A stretch of DNA of 56,632 nt, taken from Pseudonocardia sulfidoxydans NBRC 16205. Its GTDB lineage: Bacteria > Actinomycetota > Actinomycetes > Mycobacteriales > Pseudonocardiaceae. Positions 24,323 through 32,101 of this stretch are shown here, piece after piece. Under the pieces are notes generated by a model, which worked only from the letters and a program-made list of their open reading frames with translations, did no database searches and was not told the origin of the DNA. How positions within the stretch are numbered: position 1 is the first letter of the stretch; each line of letters opens with the position of its first letter. Both the position numbers and the translations under genes were made by a program. The DNA lies in assembly GCF_007989085.1 (NCBI RefSeq), contig NZ_BJVJ01000041.1, positions 1 through 56,632 on the forward strand, given 5' to 3'.

Positions 24323-25468
24323 GTGTTCAACGACGACCGCATCCTCACGACCCACACCGGCAGCCTGCCGCGCCCGGACGACCTGACGGCGATGGTCTAC
24401 GACCAGATCGACGGCAAGCCCGTCGACGTCGAGGCCCTGGGTGCCCGGATCGACGAGGCCGTCGCCGGCGCCGTCGCGCAGCAGCGCGAGGCCGGCATCG
24501 ACATCGTCTCCGACGGGGAGATGGCCAAGCCCGGCTTCATGAACTACGCCGCGAGCCGGCTCACCGGGTTCTCCGGTGTGGCCGACCCGTTCGCCCTGCT
24601 CGACATGGACGACGCCCCCGAACTGCTCGTCGCGCAGTACGGCGGTGAGGCCGGCGCGCACATCCGGCTGCCCACGTGCACCGGCGACGTGACCTACGTG
24701 GGTCACGACGCCGTCGCCGCCGACATCGCCCGCTTCACCGCGGTACTCGGCGACTCGGGTGCGGCGGCGGGGTTCCTGCCCGCGATCTCGCCCGGCTGCG
24801 TCGCCCTGTTCACCCCGGACGAGCACTACGGCGACTACGAGACCTACCTGTTCGCCGTCGCCGACGCGATGCGCGAGGAGTACAAGGCGATCGTCGACGC
24901 CGGGCTGATGCTGCAGATCGACTCGCCCGACGTCCCGGGTGGCAAGCATTTCTCGACGTGGAGCACCTACGTCGCCGACAAGGGGTTCGCGGCCCACGTC
25001 GACCTGCACCTCGCCGCGCTGGCCCGGGCGCTCGACGGGCTGCCGGCCGACCGCGTGCGGCTGCACATGTGCTGGGGCAACTACGCCGGCCCGCACCTGA
25101 TGGACGTCGCGCTCGAGGAGGTGCTCGTGCCCGCCCTGGCGCTGCCCGTCGGGTCGATCTCCTTCGAGGGTGCCAACCCGGCCCATGAGCACGAGTGGGA
25201 GCTGTTCGAGCGCATCGCGTTGCCGGACGACAAGGTCATCAGCCCTGGCGTCATCGACACGAAGACCAACGTCGTCGAGCGGCCCGAGCTGGTGGCGCAG
25301 CGCATCGAGCGGTACGCGGGGCTCGTCGGCAGGGAGCGGGTGCAGCCCAGCACCGACTGCGGTTTCGGGACGTTCGTGGGCTTCGGCCCGGTCCTGCCGA
25401 AGGTGTCCTGGCTCAAGCTGCGCTCCCTCGGCGCGGGCGCGGAACTGGCCTCGTCGCGCCTCTGGTGA
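24323..25468 (+). CDS. MetE-like (cobalamin-independent methionine synthase II) methyltransferase
   Basis: 381 aa, about half the length of true MetE and equivalent to its catalytic C-terminal barrel. The start has ILTTHTGSLPRP; DGEMAKPGFMNYA, the probable zinc ligands H and C in LHMCWGNYAGPH and C in STDCGFGTF, and ISFEGANPAHEHEWELF follow. The GTG at 24323 has GTGGAGG six bases upstream. Stand-alone homologues move methyl groups between thiols or corrinoid-free donors, so it may demethylate or methylate an intermediate made by the upstream monooxygenase. It is unlikely to replace MetE. Confidence 0.85.
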   Translation: MFNDDRILTTHTGSLPRPDDLTAMVYDQIDGKPVDVEALGARIDEAVAGAVAQQREAGIDIVSDGEMAKPGFMNYAASRLTGFSGVADPFALLDMDDAPELLVAQYGGEAGAHIRLPTCTGDVTYVGHDAVAADIARFTAVLGDSGAAAGFLPAISPGCVALFTPDEHYGDYETYLFAVADAMREEYKAIVDAGLMLQIDSPDVPGGKHFSTWSTYVADKGFAAHVDLHLAALARALDGLPADRVRLHMCWGNYAGPHLMDVALEEVLVPALALPVGSISFEGANPAHEHEWELFERIALPDDKVISPGVIDTKTNVVERPELVAQRIERYAGLVGRERVQPSTDCGFGTFVGFGPVLPKVSWLKLRSLGAGAELASSRLW

Positions 25469-25480
25469 GACCCCTCCCGA

Positions 25481-25527
25481 ACGAACGGCACAGTCGCGCC
25501 CCTGAATTGCGCGACTGTGCCGTTCGT
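25481..25527. terminator. Strong hairpin after the MetE-like gene
   Basis: Perfect 19-bp arms, ACGAACGGCACAGTCGCGC at 25481-25499 and its reverse complement at 25509-25527, with a 9-base loop. It starts 12 bases after the stop codon. No U-run follows, so it may act as a high-GC intrinsic terminator or belong to the genome's dispersed hairpins. Confidence 0.75.
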
Positions 25528-25766
25528 GCAGGTCGGGGCGGCGTGTCCTCACCCGGTGGGGTGAACCTGGGCCGGGGGTGGTCCTCTCACCGAGACACCT
25601 TGCGGTAGCAAACACTGGGTCTGACCCGCTGATATTCCGCAGGTACCGCTGAGTAACCAACAATTGTGTGTCGACGCGTCACGTCACCGTCGAATGCCGT
25701 CCTCGTTGTCGGGCTCGTACCCGGTCGCTCCCCTCGGCCGGGTCGTCCCCGGAGCAGAGGACACGC

Positions 25767-28106
25767 ATGGCCCACCACAGACTCGCGTCCCCTCCGGCGG
25801 AGGACGGCCTGCGCAAGCCGGTCGGACGACGCCGGTTCCTCGGTTATCTCATCGCCGCCCCCACGCTGGTGGTCGCCGCCGAGCTGACACGTAACCAGAT
25901 CTTCGGCGCGCCGGAGGCCTCTGCCGCGGCGTTGCCGTCGGTGCCCCAGACCCCCGAGGCCTACGACCTGCTCGACGCGCTGCGCGACGCCATGCGTCCG
26001 ACCGCGAACCTGATCCGGATCGAGGTCGGCCGCGACGGCACGGTCTCGTTCGCGCTGCCCCGCTCCGACAACGGTCAGGGAATCGTCACGTCCACGCAGA
26101 TGATCATCGCCGAGGAGATGGACCTCGACGTCGACCAGGTTCGCGTCACCCTCGCCGACGCCCGCCCCGAGCTGCTGTTCAACCAGATCACCGGCGGGTC
26201 GAGCACCACGTTCACGACGTACACGCCGATCCGGGTGGCCGCAGCGCTGGCCCGCGGCCGGCTCCTCGAGGCGGGCGCGCAACTGCTCGCCCAGGACGTC
26301 CGCACCGTCACCTCGCGCAAGGGCCTGGTCCTGGGCGCCGGCGGGAGGTCCATCCCGTTCGGCGAGCTGGCCGAGAAGGCCGCGAGCGACACGACCCGCC
26401 AGGTCGAGGTCACGCTCAAGGCGCGCGAGAAGTTCTCCGTCATCGGCAAGCCGCACAACAAGACCGACGCCCGCGACATCGTCACCGGCCGCAAGGTCTT
26501 CGCGACCGACCTGCAGATCCCCGACGCCCTGCCGACGGTGATCTGCCGCGCGCCCGACCTCAACGGCACCCCCGACGACGTCGACAACCTCGACGACGTC
26601 CGCTCCATGCCGGGCGTGACCGACGTCGAGGTCGTCTCCACGGGCGTCGCCGTCCGGGCACGCACGTTCGGTCAGGCCATCGACGCCGTCAACGCGCTGC
26701 AGGTCAGCTGGAACCGCGGCACCGTCGCCGGCGAGGACGACGAGTCGATCCTGCGCAGGGTCCGCGCCGCCGAGCTGCCGATGGCGGTGCCCGCGGGCGT
26801 CGGTAGGACGATCGACCGGGCGTTCACGTTCTGGACCGCGAGCAACAGCTCGCTGGAGACGAACTGCGCACTGGCCGACGTCCGCTCCGACCGGGCCGAG
26901 ATCTGGGGTCCGATGAAGAACCCCATCGCGGCCCAGGGCGACATCGCCAAGATCGTGGATCTGCCGATCAGCAAGGTGACCGTGCACGTCACCCAGGGCG
27001 GTGGGTCGTTCGGGCGCAAGCTGTTCTACGACGCGGCGCTGGAGGCCGCGGAGTGCTCCAAGGTGTTCGGCAAGCCGGTGAAGCTGATGTGGACCCGCGC
27101 CGACGACTCCCGCCAGGGCCGGGTCCACCCGATGTCGACGAGCCGGGTCCGTGCGCAGGTCGGCGCCGACGCCGTCCTGAGCTACGAGCAGCGCCACACC
27201 AGCGTCGCCACCCAGATCAACCCGGGCCTCGGCGAGCCGGTCACGGCCGCCGCGGTCAAGGCCCCGCTCGGGAACCTGACGCTGTCGGAGAGCATCTTCG
27301 AGCTCACCCAGGTCACCCCGTACGAGTTCGGCGTTTCGACGCGGCTGCTCAACGAGGTCGACATGCGCTTCAACACGAGCGCGATGCGCAACATCTACTC
27401 GCCGAACGTCGCCACCGCCCGCGAGCTGATGGTCGACGAGCTCGCCGCGGCGATGGGCAAGGACCCGTACGAGTTCCGCCGGGAGTTCCTGCGGGGGGCG
27501 CGGCTGCGGGGCGTGCTCGACGCCGTCGCCAAGGAGGGCCGTTGGGGCCGCTCGATGAAGAAGGGCACCGCGCAGGGTCTCGGCGTCCACACCGAGTACA
27601 AGGCGGCGACGGCTGCTCTCGTCGAGATCGACTGCCGGCCCGAGACCGTCGACCGGCCGATCCGTGAGGGCGTGACCGGGCCGCGCGTCACGCGGGTGAC
27701 GTTCGCCGTCGACGTCGGGCTCGTGGTCAACCCGCGGGGCCTCGAAGCGCAGATGATGGGCGGGATCAGCGACGCGATCGCGCTGATCCTCACCTCCAGC
27801 CTGCACCTCACCGACGGCCATTTCGTCGAGGCCAGCTGGGACAACTACTTCTACACGCGGCAGTGGAACACCCCGCCGGAGCTGAACGTCGTGATCGTCG
27901 AGTCGGATGCTCCGGAGCCGGGCGGGGCGGGGGAGCTGGGCCTGTCCGCGGCGTGCGGCGCCATCGCGAACGCCTACGTGCGGGCCACCGGGATCGTCCC
28001 CGAGTACTTCCCGATCAACCATAAGGACCCGTTCCCGTTCGAGCCGAAGCCGACGGTGCCGCCGATCCCCGAGTCGCCGACCGACGGCCTCGACTTCACG
28101 TACTGA
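25767..28106 (+). CDS. Tat-exported molybdenum hydroxylase large subunit (IorB-like)
   Basis: 779 aa xanthine-dehydrogenase-family molybdopterin-binding subunit. The N-terminus GRRRFLGYLIAAPTLVVAAE is a Tat signal, as in isoquinoline 1-oxidoreductase beta subunits. Two IorB-type halves are visible; pterin-binding features include GGGSFGRKLF and the C-terminal GGAGELGLSAACGAIANAY with the active-site glutamate. The ATG at 25767 follows GGAGCAGAGG. The 2Fe-2S partner follows at 13 bp, and no FAD subunit is present, which is normal for IorAB-type enzymes that pass electrons to a cytochrome. Substrate (aldehyde or N-heterocycle) unknown. Confidence 0.9.
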   Translation: MAHHRLASPPAEDGLRKPVGRRRFLGYLIAAPTLVVAAELTRNQIFGAPEASAAALPSVPQTPEAYDLLDALRDAMRPTANLIRIEVGRDGTVSFALPRSDNGQGIVTSTQMIIAEEMDLDVDQVRVTLADARPELLFNQITGGSSTTFTTYTPIRVAAALARGRLLEAGAQLLAQDVRTVTSRKGLVLGAGGRSIPFGELAEKAASDTTRQVEVTLKAREKFSVIGKPHNKTDARDIVTGRKVFATDLQIPDALPTVICRAPDLNGTPDDVDNLDDVRSMPGVTDVEVVSTGVAVRARTFGQAIDAVNALQVSWNRGTVAGEDDESILRRVRAAELPMAVPAGVGRTIDRAFTFWTASNSSLETNCALADVRSDRAEIWGPMKNPIAAQGDIAKIVDLPISKVTVHVTQGGGSFGRKLFYDAALEAAECSKVFGKPVKLMWTRADDSRQGRVHPMSTSRVRAQVGADAVLSYEQRHTSVATQINPGLGEPVTAAAVKAPLGNLTLSESIFELTQVTPYEFGVSTRLLNEVDMRFNTSAMRNIYSPNVATARELMVDELAAAMGKDPYEFRREFLRGARLRGVLDAVAKEGRWGRSMKKGTAQGLGVHTEYKAATAALVEIDCRPETVDRPIREGVTGPRVTRVTFAVDVGLVVNPRGLEAQMMGGISDAIALILTSSLHLTDGHFVEASWDNYFYTRQWNTPPELNVVIVESDAPEPGGAGELGLSAACGAIANAYVRATGIVPEYFPINHKDPFPFEPKPTVPPIPESPTDGLDFTY

Positions 28107-28119
28107 GAGGAGCCAGGTC

Positions 28120-28590
28120 ATGGGTACGCACACCTTCACGCTCAACGGCGAACGCGTCACCGTCGACGTCGAGGACGACGTCCGGCTGCTCTGGGTCATC
28201 CGCGACATGCTCGGGGTGACCGGCCCGAAGTACGGCTGCGGCATCAACGTCTGCAAGGCCTGCACCAGCCACATCAACGGTAAGGCGTTCAACCCCTGCT
28301 CGGTGCCGGTCGGCGCGATCTCCGACGACGACGAGGTCACGACGATCGAGGGTCTCGCCGATGGCGACAAGCTGCACCCGATGCAGGAGGCGTGGCTCGA
28401 CCGCGACGTCGCCCAGTGCGGCTACTGCCAGCCCGGCCAGATCATGGCTGCTGTGGCGAAGGTGCGGCAGTGCCAGGAGGAGGGTCGCGACCTCGACGAC
28501 GACGCGATCGAGGAGATCCGCAACATCTGCCGCTGCGGTACCTACAACCGGATCCGTGAGGCCATCAAGGCCGGCGCGGAGAACATGTGA
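28120..28590 (+). CDS. 2Fe-2S subunit of molybdenum hydroxylase (IorA-like)
   Basis: 156 aa with both [2Fe-2S] clusters of this family: the plant-type set C40, C45, C48 and C60, and the second set C100, C103, C137 and C139 (QCGYCQPGQ and NICRCG). No signal peptide; it is presumably carried out through the Tat system bound to the large subunit. GAGAGGAG lies 8 bases before the ATG. Together with the IorB-like gene it forms an electron relay from the molybdenum site. Confidence 0.92.
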   Translation: MGTHTFTLNGERVTVDVEDDVRLLWVIRDMLGVTGPKYGCGINVCKACTSHINGKAFNPCSVPVGAISDDDEVTTIEGLADGDKLHPMQEAWLDRDVAQCGYCQPGQIMAAVAKVRQCQEEGRDLDDDAIEEIRNICRCGTYNRIREAIKAGAENM

Positions 28591-28868
28591 GGCATCCCGT
28601 GAAGAAGGCGATCATCGCAGCGTTCGCGCTCGGCGGCGCGGTCCTGCCCGCCGGTACCGCGTTCGCCGACGAGGCACCTCCGAGCGGCGCCGCCCAGGCC
28701 GTCAGCGCGGTCGGGGCGACGGGTGCGGACGCGGCCGCCTCGTTCCTCGACGCCGCGGACGGCAACGGCCCGGTCGGCGCCGACGGCACCGAGTCGGAGG
28801 TGCCGGTGCCGTCCTACAACTGGGTCGACGGCCCGGTGAGCGGTCTGCTGGACGGCCCGTTCGACTGA
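28587..28868 (+). CDS. Small secreted protein coupled to the molybdenum hydroxylase operon
   Basis: 93 aa from a GTG that overlaps the IorA-like stop (ATGTGA). Residues 5-25 form a Sec signal (KKAIIAAFALGGAVLPAGTA, cleavage near AFA-DE). The mature part is about 65 residues, rich in Ala, Gly, Asp and Ser, with VPVPSYNWVDGPVSGLLDGPFD at the end split by an acidic spacer. No cysteines. I do not recognise a family. Overlap with the operon suggests co-expression, perhaps as a periplasmic partner or fold helper, but this is inference. A second GTG at 28599 is an alternative start. Confidence 0.7.
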   Translation: MRHPVKKAIIAAFALGGAVLPAGTAFADEAPPSGAAQAVSAVGATGADAAASFLDAADGNGPVGADGTESEVPVPSYNWVDGPVSGLLDGPFD

Positions 28869-28919
28869 CTGACCGGTGTGTCCGGGACGGCCGATCTGCG
28901 ACATCCTTTGACCGGATGT

Positions 28920-28938
28920 GATGGTGAGCCTCACCTAA
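28920..28938. promoter_or_regulatory. IdeR/DtxR-type iron box
   Basis: Contains the palindrome GGTGAGCCTCACC and matches the 19-base IdeR consensus at about 14 positions (ending CTCACCTAA). It lies only 9 bp in front of the second iron lipoprotein GTG, so binding would overlap the promoter or ribosome site. Confidence 0.72.
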
Positions 28939-28947
28939 TGTCGGCGC

Positions 28948-29964
28948 GTGCCTGCTCTGACCCGCCGCCGCTTCCTGTCGTTCGGTGCCGCTGCCGCGGC
29001 CGGCCTCGCTCTCGCCGGGTGCGGCGACGGTGGATCGGCCCCGGCCGCCGGGACGACCGCCCCTGCCGCGGCCGGGTTCCCCGTCACCATCGACGGCGTC
29101 CTCGGCCCTGTCACCGTCGAGCGCGAACCGCAGCGGGTCGTGTCCGTCGGCCAGTACCGCGACGTCGACGCCGCCGTCGCGCTGGGCGTGGTGCCGCTGG
29201 CGACGCCGACGCTCGCCCCGTTCATCGCGGGCGGCATCTCGCCCTGGGTGCAGACGGCACTGGCGGGACGACCGGCGCCGCAGCTGCTCGAGACCACGGA
29301 CGGCTTGCCGTTCGAGCAGATCGCCGGGCTGCGGCCCGACCTGATCCTCGGCGCCGACCGCAACGGCCTCGACACCGACTACGCGACGCTCAGCAGGATC
29401 GCGCCGACTCTCTCGGCCGGCGCCGGCTACAACAAGGATCCGTGGCCGGTCGCGACGACCCGCGTGGGGACCGCGCTCGGCCGCGCCGACGAGGCCGCGA
29501 CGCTCGTCGCGGACGTCGAGGGCCGGATCGCGTCGACGAAGACCGCCAACCCCGGCTTCGCGGGCAGGACGTTCGCGTTCGGCCCGGTGCTGTCGGCCAA
29601 CTCGATCACCGTCATCAACAACGAGGCCGACGCTTCCGCCTCGTTCTTCGCCCAGCTCGGGATGCAGCTCGCCCCCGGGGTGAGGAGCCTGCAGGCGGGC
29701 AGCATCCCCAACCGGGCGTCGGTCTCCCCGGAGCGCCTCGACGTCCTCGATGCCGACGTCCTGCTGCTGGCCTACGCCTCCCCGGCCGCGCGGCAGGCCG
29801 TCGAAGGCATGGAGCTGTTCCAGCGGATCCCGGCTGTGCAGCGCCGCAGCTATGTCGCTCTGGACTTCCCCGTCGCGATCGCGCTCGGCTTTCCGTCGGC
29901 GCTGTCGATCGGGTACGGGCTCGACCAGGTCGTGCCGCAGCTCCGCTCGGCGCTCGCGAAGTAG
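28948..29964 (+). CDS. Iron-siderophore ABC transporter substrate-binding lipoprotein, second copy
   Basis: 338 aa. The signal has a twin-arginine motif (TRRRFLSFGAAAAAGLALAG) and a lipobox Cys in ALAGCGDGG, so it is probably a Tat lipoprotein. The body follows siderophore binders: PQRVVSVGQYRDVDAAVALG, FEQIAGLRPDLILG and LGFPSALSIGYGLDQVVPQL. It resembles the product at 7383 in layout but is a distinct paralogue. The preceding iron box suggests repression by iron. The gene end overlaps the convergent AraC gene by 115 bases. Confidence 0.88.
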   Translation: MPALTRRRFLSFGAAAAAGLALAGCGDGGSAPAAGTTAPAAAGFPVTIDGVLGPVTVEREPQRVVSVGQYRDVDAAVALGVVPLATPTLAPFIAGGISPWVQTALAGRPAPQLLETTDGLPFEQIAGLRPDLILGADRNGLDTDYATLSRIAPTLSAGAGYNKDPWPVATTRVGTALGRADEAATLVADVEGRIASTKTANPGFAGRTFAFGPVLSANSITVINNEADASASFFAQLGMQLAPGVRSLQAGSIPNRASVSPERLDVLDADVLLLAYASPAARQAVEGMELFQRIPAVQRRSYVALDFPVAIALGFPSALSIGYGLDQVVPQLRSALAK

Positions 29965-30698
29965 GTGGCCGGGGTGCGGCCCGTCGCCCGTCGGAACGCG
30001 GCGACGAACCCGCTCTCGGTGTCGTAGCCGACCGACCGCGCCACCGACCGGACCGTCGCCCCGGCCGCGAGTCCGGGCAGCGCCGCGCGCAGCCGTGCCT
30101 GCGTGCGCCACTGCGAGAACCCCATGCCCGTCTCGGCGAGGAACAGCCGTGACAAGGTGCGGACGCTCGCGCCCACGTCGGCCGCCCACGCGTCGAGACT
30201 GCGGTCGTCGGCGGGGCTGGCGAGCAGTGCGTCGGCCACGGACCGGGCCCGCGGGTCCGACGGCACCGGCAACGACAGGGGTGTCACGTCGACGGGCCGC
30301 AGCAGGTCGACGACCATGTGCTCCGCGCGCCGGCGCGTGTCGTCGTCCAGGTCGCGCCCGGTGAGGTGCAGGAACAGCTCCCGGAGCAACGGGGTGACGG
30401 AGACCAGCGTCGGCGACGTCCAGCCCGCCGTGAACCGTGGACGCAGGTACACCCCGAACATCGACGCGGGCCGGCTCGCGCTCGTCGCGTGCTCGACGCC
30501 GGCGGGAACCCACAACGCCAGATTGGGCGCCAACGTCCAGCGGGTGCCGTCGGCGTCGACGCTCAGCACTCCTGACGACGCCCACACCAGCTGGTGGTGC
30601 TCGTGGCGATGGGCGGGGAACGAGTCGCCGACGTGCACCTGCAGCGCGACGACGAGCATCTCGCCGTGTGGCGGCCGCTGCAGCGCGTCCCGCTCCAT
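29850..30698 (-). CDS. AraC-family regulator, second iron-linked copy
   Basis: 282 aa. N-terminal cupin-like half with HRHEHHQLVWASSG, C-terminal double helix-turn-helix (LDAWAADVGASVRTLSRLF; VRSVARSVGYDTESGFVAAF) and the family end GRTPATYF. About 34 further residues follow, encoded antisense to the end of the siderophore-binding gene. The ATG at 30698 is favoured over that at 30713 because GGAGG lies eight bases upstream of it. It is paralogous in design to the AraC regulator at 6499 and is likewise beside an iron lipoprotein gene. Confidence 0.85.
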   Translation of the reverse strand: MERDALQRPPHGEMLVVALQVHVGDSFPAHRHEHHQLVWASSGVLSVDADGTRWTLAPNLALWVPAGVEHATSASRPASMFGVYLRPRFTAGWTSPTLVSVTPLLRELFLHLTGRDLDDDTRRRAEHMVVDLLRPVDVTPLSLPVPSDPRARSVADALLASPADDRSLDAWAADVGASVRTLSRLFLAETGMGFSQWRTQARLRAALPGLAAGATVRSVARSVGYDTESGFVAAFRRATGRTPATYFASAERSCGTTWSSPYPIDSADGKPSAIATGKSRAT

Positions 30699-30714
30699 CG
30701 CTCCCGCCTCCATG

Positions 30715-30733
30715 GAAAGGGAGCCTAACCAAT
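30715..30733. promoter_or_regulatory. Weak IdeR-like site before the second AraC gene
   Basis: AGCCTAACC within this 19-base window gives 12 of 19 matches to the IdeR consensus, just upstream of the AraC start. Only one half-site is well conserved. Confidence 0.4.
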
Positions 30734-30881
30734 GCTGCGGTGGGCGAACGGTGTGCGGACCGGTGTACCGACGACGACCGTCGCCGATCAGGGTGGCCCT
30801 GCGACCACGAGGTTTCACTCTTTCGTGTGAGGGAGGGGGGAGTGGGGTACGTACGTCGGCACACCGACGAGGAGGCGCCCC

Positions 30882-31481
30882 ATGGCCGTGCACCGGGACG
30901 AGGCATGGAACACGCGGCACCGCTCGGAAGGGCCGCTCAACCGGGCCGACCGCAACTTCGCCGAACTGCTGCAGGAGCTGCGCGTCGTCTTCACCGGCGT
31001 GCCGATCCTGTTCGGCTTCCTGCTGACGCTGTCGTTCAGCGAGCGCTTCCGGACCCTCGACGACTTCCAGCAGAGCCTGTTCGTCGCGACCCTGGGGTGT
31101 GCGGCGCTGTCGGCGACACTGGTCATCGCGCCCGTCGCCGCGCACCGCGTGGCGTTCCAGCGCAACCGCAAACGTGAGCTGGTCCGTCTGGGCCACCGCA
31201 TGGTCATCGCCGGCCTCGCCGCGTTCGCGCTGACGCTGTGCTGTGGGGTGATGCTCGTCCTCGACATCGCGCTGGGCCGGATCCCGGCGATGATCGGGGC
31301 GGGCGTCCTGGTGCTGGTGACGGTCGTGCTCTGGGTCGGCATCCCGATGCGGCTGCGGCATCCCTCGCAGGCGGATGCGCGGCTCCCCGATCCTGTCCGG
31401 AACCTGTCGGACGCCCGGCCGCGCGGCCTGAGCCGCCGGTCCGGGCGGGAGGTCGCGGGCAGGCTCGGCGCGGAGACCTGA
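30882..31481 (+). CDS. DUF6328-type four-helix membrane protein
   Basis: 199 aa. A basic/acidic N-terminus with ADRNFAELLQELRVVFTGVPILFGFLL leads into four hydrophobic segments (about 45-62, 67-85, 107-127 and 132-150), and a polar Arg-rich tail. The pattern LLQELRVxxTGVQxLFGFLL is characteristic of this actinobacterial membrane family of unknown function. GAGGAGG lies seven bases before the ATG. Single gene with its own promoter region. Confidence 0.75.
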   Translation: MAVHRDEAWNTRHRSEGPLNRADRNFAELLQELRVVFTGVPILFGFLLTLSFSERFRTLDDFQQSLFVATLGCAALSATLVIAPVAAHRVAFQRNRKRELVRLGHRMVIAGLAAFALTLCCGVMLVLDIALGRIPAMIGAGVLVLVTVVLWVGIPMRLRHPSQADARLPDPVRNLSDARPRGLSRRSGREVAGRLGAET

Positions 31482-31547
31482 GATTGACCTTCCCCACGGC
31501 GGTGGGGGAGTCTCGCCGCGGGCCCCGACCCGGAAGGTGGGATCGAC

Positions 31548-32078
31548 GTGGACGTCGCCGAACTGCTTGCGCGCGAGGAGATCCGGGATGTCCTGCTGCG
31601 CTACTGCCGCGGCGTCGACCGCGGCGATCTCGACCTGCTGCGCTCGGCCTACCACCCGGACGGCACCGACGACCACGGCGTCTTCTCCGGCAACGCCCAC
31701 GAGTTCGCCGAGTGGATCCTGAGCCGGCCCGGCCGTGGTGACCTCGTCACGCAGCACCACCTGACCAACGTCTCGGTCGAGGTCGACGGCGACGAGGCGC
31801 GCGCCGAGACCTATTTCGTGGCCGTGCACCGCCGCCCCGGCCCGCCGGTGTCGATCGGCCAGTTCGGCGGGCGCTACGTCGACCGGCTCGCCCGTCGCGG
31901 CGGGCAGTGGCGCATCGCCGAGCGCGCCGTCGTGCACGACTGGAGCCTGCAGGAGACCGTCGGCCCCGAGTGGGGTGGTCTCGACGCTTTCGCCCGCGGT
32001 GGTCAGGCCCCCGACGACCCCGGCCATCGCCTCCTCGCGTCGTCGCGGACGTCACCACGCCCCGACTTGTTTGCTTAG
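31548..32078 (+). CDS. SnoaL-like/NTF2-fold protein
   Basis: 176 aa. The opening REEIRDVLLRYCRGVDRGDLDLLRSAYHPD with the HLTNVSVEVDGDEARAETYF strand pair is the classic SnoaL-like domain of ring-hydroxylating or cyclase-like proteins. GTG start at 31548 after GGAAGGTGGG. The stop codon lies inside the operator-like palindrome of the exporter gene that follows, so the two are tightly packed. Substrate unknown; family members include steroid isomerase-like and dehydratase enzymes. Confidence 0.82.
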   Translation: MDVAELLAREEIRDVLLRYCRGVDRGDLDLLRSAYHPDGTDDHGVFSGNAHEFAEWILSRPGRGDLVTQHHLTNVSVEVDGDEARAETYFVAVHRRPGPPVSIGQFGGRYVDRLARRGGQWRIAERAVVHDWSLQETVGPEWGGLDAFARGGQAPDDPGHRLLASSRTSPRPDLFA

Positions 32079-32088
32079 CAGCAAGCAA
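32071..32088. promoter_or_regulatory. Operator-like palindrome before the MFS exporter
   Basis: TTGCTT and AAGCAA arms with a 6-base centre, 13 bp upstream of the exporter ATG and overlapping the SnoaL-like stop codon. Such sites in front of DHA2 exporters often bind MarR or TetR repressors; no such gene is adjacent. Confidence 0.5.
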
Positions 32089-32101
32089 CTACCGTGGGGG
32101 G

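Noticed and set aside
24323..25468. True cobalamin-independent methionine synthase
   Set aside because: It has only the C-terminal barrel length and lies in a catabolic cluster; a general MetE role is not supported.
25587..28370. 927-codon minus-strand frame opposite the molybdenum hydroxylase
   Set aside because: It is the antisense shadow of a protein with clear conserved motifs and has low-complexity composition.
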